Below, piece by piece: positions 37,460 to 48,500 of a stretch of 64,000 nucleotides of DNA (positions are counted from its first letter, which is position 1; every line of letters begins with the position of its first letter). The position numbers and the translations under genes were made by a program. The stretch is taken from NCBI GenBank assembly GCA_028551475.1, contig CM052362.1, positions 22,550,021 to 22,614,020 of the forward strand, in the 5' to 3' direction. Origin of the DNA: Casuarina equisetifolia. Its lineage: Eukaryota > Streptophyta > Magnoliopsida > Fagales > Casuarinaceae. The notes beneath the pieces were generated by a model. It worked only from the letters and a program-made list of their open reading frames with translations, did not search any database and had not been told where the DNA came from.

Positions 37460-39040
37460 ATGAGTAGCTCCCACCCGGTAACCCATGAGCAAAAACTAGG
37501 AGAAGAAGAAGAAGAGGGTAAATTAGCCGTCCGCTCGGTAGACGCGCTGGTCCTTCCCATGGTTCTGAAGTCAGCGCTCGAGCTCAACGTAATCGACATA
37601 ATCTCTGACGCCGGCGTAGGAGTTTTCCTCTCGCCTTCCGAGATTGCGAGCCGGCTGCCCACCGAGAACCCGGACACGCCGGTTCTGCTGGACCGCATGC
37701 CACGCCTTTTGGCGAGCTATTCCATACTCAAGTGCTCGCTGGTGACCACAGAGGACGGAGAGATTGAGAGGCTCTATGGTGCGGGGCCCATTTGCAAGTT
37801 CCTTGTCAAGAACACACATGGGGAATCTGTTGGTCCCTTGTTCCTCTTGAACCACGACAAGGTCTTCATGGAGAGCTGGTGATCTCTGAAACCAAATTTG
37901 TTTCAAATTATTGATCATATTCTGTGCATATGCACTTAGAAATATGGTTAGAACGCTTATTCATAGGTCTTCTTGCTCAGGTACCACTTGAGTGATGTTA
38001 TTCTAGAAGGGGGAACGCCTTTCAACGGGGCCAACCGGATGACAGCGTTTGAATACCTAGGAACAGATGAAAGGTTCGATCGGGTATTTAACCAAGCTAT
38101 GTCTAATCACACTACCTTGATCATGAAGAAGATACTCGATGTGTACAAGGGTTTTGAAGGCCTTCAGGTGTTGGTTGATGTGGGTGGCGGAATTGGAGTT
38201 TGCCTCAACCTTGTCACTTCTAAGTATCCTCAGATTAAGGGCATCAATTTTGATCTGCCTCACGTTTTGGCTGATGCACCTTCTTATCCAGGTGCTGTGT
38301 CAGTTCTTTCTTCTGCTTAAGGGTTTGATGATACCGTTAAGACGCACAAGTGTACGTCGATATAGAATGCCTTATCCATGTGTGTGATGGCTATCCCGTG
38401 ATTCTAGTGTCTGTTGAGAACAAACTCATGCTTACGATGCATGTTAAAGCAACCTGTATGTTCTATGATCCTAGTGAAGAAGGTGTTAAAAGTAGATATA
38501 GATAATTAAGTTCTCTATTTCTTCTAGCTGTTTTAGCTGTTAATCATGTGATAATATAGGGGTGGAGCATATTGGAGGAGATATGTTTCATAGCGTTCCC
38601 AGAGGAGATGCCATTTTCATGAGAGTAAGTTTAAATGGCTTTGTCATCCTTTGCTTCACTTATTAGGTCTTACATTGTACCTTTTTTTTTTTTATGTTGT
38701 TAGTAGTTTCATCTGTTATGTTAATGAGGTGTTGGAACTTGCAGTGGGTACTCCATGCTCGGAACGATGGCATTGCCTGAAACTTCTTAAAAACTGCTGG
38801 AAAGCTCTTCCCAACTCTGGAAAGGTGATCATTGTGGAATCAATTCTTCCCGTGGATCCTGAGAACAAAGTTTCGTCAAATATAGTCTTCGAGCAAGACT
38901 TGTTCATGTTAGCTCAGTACCCAGGAGGAAAAGAGAGGACCCAGAAAGAGTTTGAGGCATTAGCTGCTAAATCTGCATTTTCTGGCTTTCAGGTCGTATC
39001 TTGTGCTTACAACAGCTGGGTTATGGAGTTCCACAAGTGA
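37460..39040 (+). pseudogene. Caffeic acid O-methyltransferase, copy 2 (frameshifted pseudogene)
   Basis: Same four-exon plan as its neighbours: 37460-37878, 37981-38291, 38560-38624 and 38745-39040. Exons 1-3 are open and include the SAM loop LVDVGGGIG. In exon 4, just after the catalytic His (WVLHA...), the sequence differs from copies 1 and 3 and is one base shorter, so the frame shifts and ends at TGA 38778-38780. The sequence beyond the shift still resembles COMT in another frame but also stops early (TGA at 39038) five codons before the usual end. Several substrate-pocket positions differ (TPFNGANRM against IPFNRAYGM). Intron 3 is only 120 bases against about 1 kb in the other copies. 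The TATA-like element of copy 1 is not seen. Likely inactive as a full enzyme; a truncated product is possible. Confidence 0.88.
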
Positions 39041-39902
39041 GCTGGCCCTTCATTTATCACAACCACCTGTTTGCTTGTTTCGCCGCTGCTACTGCTGCTC
39101 CTGTTACTTGGGCTCTGTCTACTATTCTGGGCTGGGGCTTCTTGTCGAAATGGTAGAAGCTTTCTGCCGTGCGCATCTCCATCTAGATAGTAGGAGTTTA
39201 CTGTACCTTCTTATCGAAGGATCAGGAAAAAGAAGATGAGTGCGCACCTTGGGCCAGCATGATTTGTACGATCGGAAATAAAAAATGTGACTGTAAACGA
39301 GGATGTCCTTTTTGTGAACGTATTTGGCAGCCAATGGCATTTACAATAGAATGCCGGTACTTTTCTAATATTTAATTTCAGATGAATAAATCTAATGAGA
39401 TTAGTAGAATGATTTGCTATATGAATTTTACATTTTAAAGTAGTTTGTCAGGAGATATATACCCTAATATGAAACTTTTAATCTCTTATAATTGGTATCG
39501 AACCTTACTCAGTGGCGTATTAATTTAAAAATAGTGACTTTTTTCTTTTGCTTTCTTGTATACTTGAAAGTAACTTGTAATAAATTACGGTCATAGTAAA
39601 TTTAATGTAGAAATCATCAAAATTGTAAATAAGATGTGATTCAAAACAAGAAATATTTAAACTTAAATTCAAAATCTAGATGATTGGACACACTGCGTGA
39701 AGGGTGAATGGTAAAGCAGGCGATTGTGCTTGAAAGACAATCATGTGGACTATCAACTGGAGTCTGCAGAAACTACAAGAATGAAAGTCTGAATTATTGT
39801 AAAGTTGTGCGAAACCTGGGCTTCTTTTTCCGTCGTTCCCATCGGATACAAAACGTCTACGGGGATATAGGGTCGTGCTTCCGTCCTGACGCACGGCAAA
39901 AA
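39041..39902. other. Spacer and promoter of COMT copy 3
   Basis: No gene is seen. A TTGGTATCGAACC word at about 39494-39506, following ACTTTTAATCTCTTATAA, resembles the junction between an LTR end and an initiator-Met primer-binding site, but no LTR partner was found. The frame of COMT copy 3 stays open upstream to 39708 without resembling the family, so the ATG at 39903 is preferred. Confidence 0.5.
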
Positions 39903-42633
39903 ATGAGTAGCTCCGACCAACCCAACCGAGACCCGGTGACCCACCAGCGAGAACTCGAAGAAGAAGAAGAAGTGGGCAAATTGGCTGTCCGCTTGGCAAA
40001 TACAGTGGTCCTTCCCATGGTTCTGAAGTCAGCACTCGAGCTGAATCTAATCGATATAATCTCAGACGCCGGCACAGGCGTTTTCCTCTCGCCTTCCGAG
40101 ATTGCTAGCCGGCTGCCCACCAAGAATCCAGACGCGCCTGTTCTGCTGGACCGTATGCTGCGCCTCTTGGCGAGCTATTCCATACTCAAGTGCTCGCTGG
40201 TAACCGGAGAGGACGGAGAGGTTGAGAGGCTCTATGGTGCGGGGCCTATTTGCAAGTTCATCGTCAGGAACACACACGGGGGCTCTCTTGGTCCCCTGTT
40301 GCTCTTGCTCCACGATAAGGTTTTCATGGAGAGCTGGTGATCTCTGAAACCAAATTTGTTTCAAATTATTGATCATATTCTGCGCATATGCACTTAGAAA
40401 TATAGTTAGAAGGCTTATTCATAGGTCTTCTTGCTCAGGTACCACTTGAATGATGTTATTCTAGAAGGGGGGATTCCTTTCAATAGGGCCTACGGGATGA
40501 CGGCATTTGAATACCCAGGAACAGACGAAAGGTTCAATCGGTTATTCAACCAGGCTATGTCAAACCAAACTACCATGGTCGTGAAGAAGATACTCGACGT
40601 GTACAAGGGGTTAGAAGGCCTTCAATCGTTGGTTGATGTGGGTGGCGGAATTGGAGTTGCCCTTAAGCTTATCACTTCCAAGTATCCTCAGATTAAGGGC
40701 ATCAATTTTGATCTGCCTCACGTTTTGGCTGATGCACCTTCTTATCCAGGTCTGCATCAATTCTTCCGTTGGTTTAGCGGTCTGATGATACCTTGAAGAT
40801 GCAAAAGTATTCAACCAGTACAGTGTACAGTCTTCACGCGCTTGATGCGTATCCCTTGACTCTAGTGTCTGATGAGAAGAAACTCGTGCTTACGATGAAA
40901 ATATTCCGTGACTGTCTTTATCCCATGACTAGATATGCCACCGAACCTACTTGATAGCCTTTGTTAATATATTAATTAAAAATGTTAAAGTTTTCATCTT
41001 CTTTTAGCTTCTATTATTGGGAGATTTATGGTTTAAAGTAATCACAAGATCCTGATTTAAACCTTTACTATTGATCTTCCATCTCTAGTAAAAGTAACTT
41101 GCATGTTCTATGGTCCTAGTAAAGGAAAGTGTTAAACATAGATATAGATGATTAATCTCTTTACTTTTTCAATTAGGTTTAGCTATTAATCACGTGATGA
41201 TATAGGTGTGGAGCATGTTGGTGGAGATTTTTTTGATTGCGTTCCAAGAGGAGATGCCATTTTCATGAAGGTAAGTTTAAATGGCTTTGACAACCTTTGC
41301 ATCACTTACTAGGTTTTATTTTGTTGTTTGTAAACTAAATAGATATTTCATTTATGTTGTCAAAACTACAAAGACAGTTTACTTATTTCTACTAACTTGA
41401 CACATTATTTCACAAATTTAAAAGAAAAGAGAACAACTATTACTCTCAGTTATACAACACATTGGTATTATCTTCTGCTTTTTGCTTCTTTTTTTTTTGA
41501 CACTCTCTATTAGATCGAAGTGGAAGGTTTCTCACGTTATAAGTTTGAACCTGAAACTAACCACTGTCTAGTTACAGAGGATATCATGGAAAACCAATAT
41601 GATGATGGCGCATAACCTAGACTTATGGCCATGAGAGGGCATTTTTACATTAGGAGCATAATTCTATATTCACAAATCTAATGCACGAGCATAAGCGTTA
41701 GGAAATATTATTGTTAGTTTCTTATATCCAAATTGATACAAAAGGATAATGGAAAGGACAATTTAGCGTCTTGATTTGCAAAGATTAATTGTTATTATTC
41801 AGGCTAAACAAAGTGTTAATTCATTAGCAATAAAGTAATTTCCCCAAACTAAAGTAAGTTCATAGATTAAATAACTTCAAGATAATAGGTTTTGGATTAA
41901 ACCGCATCATGCCATAACCATTGTTTTGATTGATGAGATTATGGAACTTTGGGAGTCTACAAAGAGACCTTTCCCCATATATTTTTCTCTCGCACACTTT
42001 CCTTATGGCCATTTTTGTGGTATGTTACTGGGAAGGATTACAGTTATTCAACAACTTTGGCATCAGTGAGGCCATGGAGCCGGTAAGTGGTTACAATGGT
42101 TCAACTCTCTTTTCTGGTCTCCGAAGTGAAGAGCTTATTTTAGAAAAAAAAATTTATTTGCTCTTGTCTAGACATGCTCTCTCTTCCTTATTTCAGCATA
42201 GTACCAGTAGCACTCTATAGCCTCAATTGAATATGGCTTAAAGTTCTTCATAGATCTTGTTTTTGTACCTTTTCTATTGTTAGTAGTTTCATCCATATTT
42301 TTAACGAGGTGTTGGAACGTGCAGTGGATACTCCATGATTGGAGCGATGAGCATTGCCTAAAACTTCTCAAAAACTGCTGGAAAGCTCTTCCCAACTCTG
42401 GAAAGGTGATCATTGTGGAATCGCTTCTTCCTGTGGATCCTGAGAATAAAGTTATGTCACACATAGTCTTCAAGCAAGACTTGTTCATGTTAGCTCAAAA
42501 CCCAGGAGGAAAAGAGAGGACCCAGAAAGAGTTTGAGGCATTGGCCGCAAAATCAGGATTTTCTGGCTTTGAGGTCATATGTTGTGCTTACAATAGCTGG
42601 GTTATGGAGTTCCACAAGAGAGCTGATCCTTAA
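39903..42633 (+). CDS. COMT: Caffeic acid O-methyltransferase, copy 3 (intact)
   Basis: Same enzyme class as copy 1. Exons 39903-40336, 40439-40749, 41206-41270 and 42325-42633 join in frame to 372 residues. The N-terminus [14 protein letters not shown] aligns with copy 1 but the Glu tract is shorter. It has [30 protein letters not shown] and the complete catalytic set (His274, Glu302, Glu334 by the same alignment). Differences from copy 1 include GGDFFDCVP for [15 protein letters not shown] for IMEKIL and MSHIVFKQD for SSNIVFEQD. The proximal promoter is unlike that of copies 1 and 2 but like the orphan start at 37210, so it may be expressed differently. No disabling change is seen. Confidence 0.92.
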
Positions 42634-43436
42634 TTTTCTAGAACCACCTGTTTGTCTTTGCTACTGCTCCTAGCAGCTCGTGTTACTTTGGGTTTGTATT
42701 ATTCTAGGTTGGGATTTGTTGTTGTAATAAATAGGCATGAATTCAAGTTAATAGTTGACTTCGCTAGCATAATCACCTCGTCTTTAAGATAAACCGAGTT
42801 TTTATCGAACCGTCCCCAGCGATACATTGTCTGCGCTTGCACTGATGAGGACATGGGGCTGCTTCATGCGACTGATTGTTGTCGGAAGACAGTTCTTCCC
42901 TTTCTTTGCTTACATAGTTGTATTAATTTTACGTTCTTCTTTGAGCTCTTTGCTCCGATCACAAATTTGATGTCCCGGTGTATGTATGCTGAGTTGCTTC
43001 TCTCTTGTGCCGAGAACAAGGCAGGAGTTCACAGAGTATAAAACTGGCTCCAAACCTGTCCTCTTAATATTAAAAGGTCAAGGGGGACTCTCTTGTTTTC
43101 ATCAGTGGACCTCCCTCCTAGTATGTGTTTGAAAAGTAAAGTACGTTACTATAAATTCAGTTAACGAGAAACATAGTTGAGGCTTTTTGTGAAGAAGAAC
43201 GCTCAGAATCGACATCACTTGCAAATCTTTGTTAACCAACGTTAACTTTTGGCATATAACTTTAAGGCAGTTCAGGAGAAAAAGAACTTGACAATGGCTT
43301 AAAGTTCAGGAGAAAAAGTTCACGAAAACTCAATAAAAAATCTAGGTAAGTAATCTCGCTTTTTTGTTGTGTGAACAGATTAAAGGGAAGAGGGAATTCG
43401 TGCTCTTCGTCTGTTCCCCTACCCAGAAGTAACCCT
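42634..43436. other. 3' flank of the COMT cluster
   Basis: No gene is recognised. The first 100 bases are the COMT 3' flank shared with the other copies; the rest is unassigned. Confidence 0.5.
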
Positions 43437-43645
43437 TTCTACAATATAAATGTTATACAAAGTTTCACATGTAATATTCAAGATAAAACACCAATCCATC
43501 TAAATAACTCTACAACAATGGATTTAGCAACGGAAAAAACTTGCAAATGACCTTCATGATAAATTATCCTTATTGATTGAAAAGGTCATCCACCAATTAC
43601 ATGTTCAATGATTGTTTAAAAGTCTCTGATCTTTTGTTGAGTCTT
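43437..43645 (+). repeat. Single diverged unit of the 286-bp repeat family
   Basis: Aligns along most of its length with the tandem units at 51.77-53.27 kb: ACATGTAATATTCAAGATAA, CATCTAAATAACTCTACAAC, GGAAAAAACTTGCAAATG, AAATTATCC, CACCAATTACATGTTCAATG and GTTGAGTC. It is an isolated copy 8 kb from the array, in the same orientation. Confidence 0.8.
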
Positions 43646-44043
43646 TTTTCATTTTTTTTTATTATTAGTGGGCTTGTGGGTTTGTATTTGTATCTCCAGC
43701 TATTTGGGTCAACTTGTGTTTTGACTTTATGTTTTATTTGAAATTAAGGAAAGAGATATGTTGACTATCTAATTGCATATTTCACATTTGAAACTCCTAA
43801 ACCCCTCCTTCGTTTATGCTAGTCCCATGTCTTAACAGTATAGATTTCCAAAAGTTGAACCTGAATTTTTGTTGCTTCCAAGATGGAACTTAAATAGGGA
43901 AAACAACACCCTTCCAACTTGCCAGACCAAAATTTGGGAAGTGGTTTTGCATATAAAATAAACTAGTTTAACAAGTAGCTTTTGAACACCTTATGGTGCT
44001 AGTCAAAAATGTCTTGTTGGAAACTTTTAGACCCATCTTAAAG

Positions 44044-44335
44044 TAACATCTCTTACATTCTAGGTTTACTATTGTCATAGCCATCAACCTTTCAAACTCA
44101 ACCATGGACCATTTTCCTAATAAAAATTAACCCATCTTTAAAGCAAGCAAGTTTTTCACTCCATTTTACACTCGATTTAATCAACTACCTCAAGAACTAG
44201 AAACTATTTTATTTGTCAATCTTGTAATAATCACCAATTCTTATGACCGTGACAACATCTAATGGAATAGAAAACATGGAAACAAGTATGGCACATCTAC
44301 TTCTCTTTGTTGCACTCCCTTTAAAGATTCCAAAC
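44044..44335 (+). repeat. Dispersed repeat, copy A (next to the gypsy remnant)
   Basis: About 290 bases that recur in the same orientation at about 63368-63645 in the V-ATPase intron. Shared words include CATCTCTTACATTCTAGG, CATAGCCATCAACCTTTC, TAATAAAAATTAACCCATC and TTTAAAGCAAGCAAGTTTT. It runs directly into the gypsy integrase remnant, so it is probably part of the same element. Confidence 0.8.
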
Positions 44336-44820
44336 CACATTTGGGAGAAAGTTTCACTATATTTCATCAATAAATTGCTAATATTGAAGGGGAAAAAATT
44401 TGATCTTAGTTATAGTGGATAGACTTAGTAAGTATGCTCACTTTTTTCCCTTAACTTACCCTCATTCAATTGAATCAGTGGCCAAGATGTTTTTCGATAA
44501 TATCTTGAAGATTTATGGCATGTTAAAGAAGGTGATCTATAATCGTAACCTTTTTGTTTATGGAAAATTTATGGCAAACATTTTTGGATTATAAGGAACT
44601 AACTTTAGCTTTACAATGGTGTATCAACCCTAATTTGATGTTTAAATGGAGGTCATTAACAAAATGGTGAAAATATACCTATGTTGTTTTATAGGTAGAG
44701 TTCAGGCAAGTGGATCTCATGGGCAAAGCATAGCTATAGTATGAGTAACCATTTGGCCATAAAAATGATGCCTTATGAAGTAATGTTTAAAAGGAAACCA
44801 CCTAGCTAATGACATATATG
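44310..44820 (+). mobile_element. Eroded Ty3/gypsy retrotransposon integrase remnant
   Basis: Three-frame reading gives, in order, IPNHIWEKVS...FINKL, then VDRLSKYAHF with PLTYPHS, SVAKMFFDN and YGM, then a VINKMVK-like stretch and MPYEVMFKRKPP. This is the usual order of the gypsy integrase core (WE-VS-DFI-GLP, VDRLSKYAHF, the central catalytic region, then MTPFEVLYGRPPP). The catalytic Asp region is decayed and several stops and frameshifts are present (for example between 44398 and 44405 and at about 44592). No LTRs could be matched. It is inactive. Confidence 0.8.
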
Positions 44821-45850
44821 CCAAGATCAACTAGTGCTAAAGTTATGGAAAAGAACTTAAAGAATTGATATGTTGCTCTAATGGGACTTGCGATTCTATC
44901 TAGGAAAGGCCCATGCAAAAATAAAGTTTATTTTATGATCAAAGCATTGAGTGTATCTCATACCTTAGCCTTATTGAAAATTGTTGGTAGCAATGCCTTG
45001 ATCCTTTCAAATGTTGCCACTCTATTTTGGGTCCTTTAAAATTTTCTATAAAGTAGGACTAGTTGCATAAACACTCAAACTTTTGCTAGGCGCATGATTG
45101 CAACTAACTTTCCATATCTCAATTTTGAAAAAATATGTGAGTAAAAATTGCACTATGCAATCCAAGTTGCCTACCTTCATTGATAGAGATGACATGCTAC
45201 TTTCTACCTTACAAGCGATTTTGGAATAATGAAACAAAAAGTGTTAAGAAGAAATCTTGGCCTATAGGAAAGGCATTCTCTTGCAAAGGCTACTTGGGAA
45301 CATTTTAGCAACATTAATGAAAGATACTGAAAGCTAGAACTTTGCGAACACGATCTCTGTTAAGCAAAAGGGATGTGACCACCCTTAGCCACATAAGAGG
45401 TAAGGTGGCCTACTAACTTTTGTTGGAAACCCATGAGGTGGTTGTTGTGTGTAGGATAAGTTAAAGTGCATTTTTGTTAGGTTACTGAATATAGGTGCAA
45501 AAAAGCTAGAATAGGCCAAGCATCACTTTTTGCTTCCTAAGCTCTCATGTCAACAAACCATGAGTGTTAAAAGCTAGTCAGCTATAGCACAAATAAGGCA
45601 TATTTGCTTGTTTAGGTTAACAAGGTTTTAGCAAGAACTAAGGTGGTCTTGCTTTGTTTAAGAACTATGTAAGGGAGAAAGGATGCGAACTTATTATATT
45701 GTGGATAATACACCGTCAAATTAAGTATTGTTCATCTAACACAAGTAGAATATAGGTTTGTTTTGTTGTGCAACAACAACAAGTTCTAGTAGGTCTTAAG
45801 CTAAGATATGTAGACACAATATACAATGTAAGTAGCAATAACATTTCAAA
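44821..45850. other. Unassigned AT-rich sequence downstream of the gypsy remnant
   Basis: May include more of the decayed element, but no motif can be supported. No gene is seen. Confidence 0.4.
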
Positions 45851-45854
45851 TAGG

Positions 45855-48500
45855 GTAAAGATCAATTATGTAAGATTGGTATATATATGAATAAGAACAT
45901 AAAAATATAATCCAAGAAAAGTTATGAAAGAAAATCATGAGATGTAGACAATGTAGTGCACATAACCCCAGTTGTTTAAGAATCAAATAGTGTGCATAAG
46001 CATAACTTGTGAATAAATTAAAACTCATTTTAAATAACCAAAAAGATTTTCAAAAGAAGATTAATAGCCAAAATCAAGTCTCAAAGCAAAAGGTAACATA
46101 TCAATTAAAATGATAAACACATTAGATCCAAAAATTAATGTGTTAATAAAAAAGAACTAGAAAATATATGTTTATTCTTTTACTTAGATCCTTTTATCCA
46201 CCAATTACTAGATTAGTAACTTTTTAAGATCTTCAATCTCCTTGGAAGATTACTATACATACCAATAGAGACATAAAAATCTAATCCAAAGAATGTTATG
46301 AAAGAAAAGTACGCAGTGGAGACAATGTAATGCACATAACCTCAACTATTTAAGAATTAAATAATGTGCATAAGCATAACTTGTGAACAAGTTGTAACTC
46401 ATTATAAACAAACAAAAAGATTTTCAAAAAAAGATTAATAGCCAAAATTGAGTCTCAAAACAAAAGGCAACATATCAACTAAAACGATAAACATATAAGA
46501 TCTAAAAATTGATGTGTTGATAAAAAGGAACTAGAAAATAAATGCTTATTCTTTTACTTAAATCCTTTTATCCTGCAATTACTAGCTCAATAAATTTTTA
46601 AGATCTTCAATCTCCTTTTAAGATTACTATATATACCAATAGAGACATAAAAATATAATCCAAAGAAAGTTATGAAAGAAAAGTACATAGTGTAGATAAT
46701 ATAGTGCACATAACCTTAACTATTTAAGAATCAAATAATGTATATAAGCATAACTTGTGAACAAGTTGCAACTCATTATAAACAACCAAAAAAATTTTCA
46801 AAAGAAGATTAATGGCCAAAATTGAGTCTCAAAGCAAAAGGTAACATATCAATTAAAATGATAAACATATAAGATCTAAAAATTGATGTGCTGATAAAAA
46901 AGAACTAAAAAATATGTGTTTATTCTTTTACTTAGATCCTTTTATCCACCAATGACTAGATTAGTAACTTTTTAAGATTTTCAATCTCCTTTTAAGATTA
47001 CTATACATACCAATAGAGACATAAAAATATAATTCAAAGGAAGTTATGAAAGAAAAGTACACAGTGTAGACAATGTAATGCACATAACCTCAATTATTTA
47101 ATAATCAAATAATGTACATAAGCATAACTTGTAAACAAGTTACAACTTATTATAAACAACCAAAAAGATTGTCAAAAGAAGATTAATAGCCAAAATTAAG
47201 TCTCAAAACAAAAGGCAACATATCAACTAAAATGATAAACATATAAGATCTAAAAATCGATGTGTTGATAAAAAGGAACTAAAAAATATATGCTTATTCT
47301 TTTACTTAAATCCTTTTATCCACCAATCACTAGCTCAATAAGTTTCTAAGATCTTTAATCTCCTTTTAAGATAACTATATATACCAATAGAGAAATAAAA
47401 ATATAATCCAAAGGAAGTTATAAAAGAAAAGCATGTGGCATAGACAATATAGCACATATAACCTTAACTATTTAAGAATCAAATAATGTGTATAAGCATA
47501 ACTTATGAACAAGCTGAAACTCATTGTAAACAACCAAAAAGATTTTTAAAAGAAGATTAATAGCCAAAATCAAATCTCAAAACAAAAGGCAACATATCAA
47601 TTGAAATGATAAACATATAAAATCTAAAAATTAATGTGCAGATAAAAGGAAACTAGAAAATAAATGCTTATTTGTTTACTTAGATCCTTTGATCCACCAA
47701 TTAACAACTCAATAAATTTTTAAGATTTTCAATATCTTTTTAAGATTAATTTACACACTAATACAGACATAAAAATATAATCCAACAGAAGCTATGAAAG
47801 AAAAATATGTAGTGTAAACAGTGTAGTGTACATAACTTCAACTGTTTAAGAATCAAATAATGTGTATAAGCATAACTTGTGAACAAGCTAAAACTTGTTG
47901 TAAAGAATCAAAAAGATTATCAAGAAAATATTAATAGCCAAAATCAAGTCTTAAAACAAAAGGCAACATATCAACTAAAATGATAAACATATAAGATCTA
48001 AAAATTGATGTGCTGATAAAAAAAACTAAAAAATAAATGTTTATTCTTTTACCTAGATCTTTTTATCCACCAATTACCTGCTCAAAAACTTTTTAAGATC
48101 TTTAATGTCTTTTAAGATTACCTATACATACCAATAGACATAAAAATATAATCTAAAGGTAGCTATAAAAGAAAAGTATGTAGTGTAGAAAATGTAATGC
48201 ACATAACTTTAGCTATTTAAGAATCAAAAAATGTGCATAAGCATAACTTGTGAACAAGCTAAAACTCATTATAAAGAATTGAAAAGATTGTCAAGAAAAG
48301 ATTAATAGCCAAAATTGAGTATGAAAACAAAAGGCAACATATCAACTGAAATGATAAGCACATAAGATCTAAAAATTAACGTGCTAATAAAAAGGAACTA
48401 GAAAGTATATGTATATTCTTTTACTTAGATCTTTTTATCCACCAATTACCTGCTCAATTACTTTTTAAGATCTTCAATCTCTTGTTAAGTCATCTATTCC
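45855..48500. repeat. Tandem array, about 7 units of 373 bp
   Basis: The marker word ATAAAAATATAATCCAA (with small changes) recurs at about 45899, 46272, 46647, 47021, 47396, 47768 and 48140, spacings of 372-375 bases. Other words recur at the same spacing: GAATCAAATAATGTG, AAGCATAACTTGTGAACAAG, AGATTAATAGCCAAAAT, GGCAACATATCAA and CTTTTTAAGATCTTCAATCTC. Units are full length and head to tail, diverged by substitutions and small indels. No open frame persists across units. It resembles a satellite or the internal tandem repeats of a retroelement. Confidence 0.92.

Noticed and set aside
39708..39902. Upstream in-frame extension of COMT copy 3
   Set aside because: The extension does not resemble COMT, and the ATG at 39903 matches the starts of copies 1 and 2.
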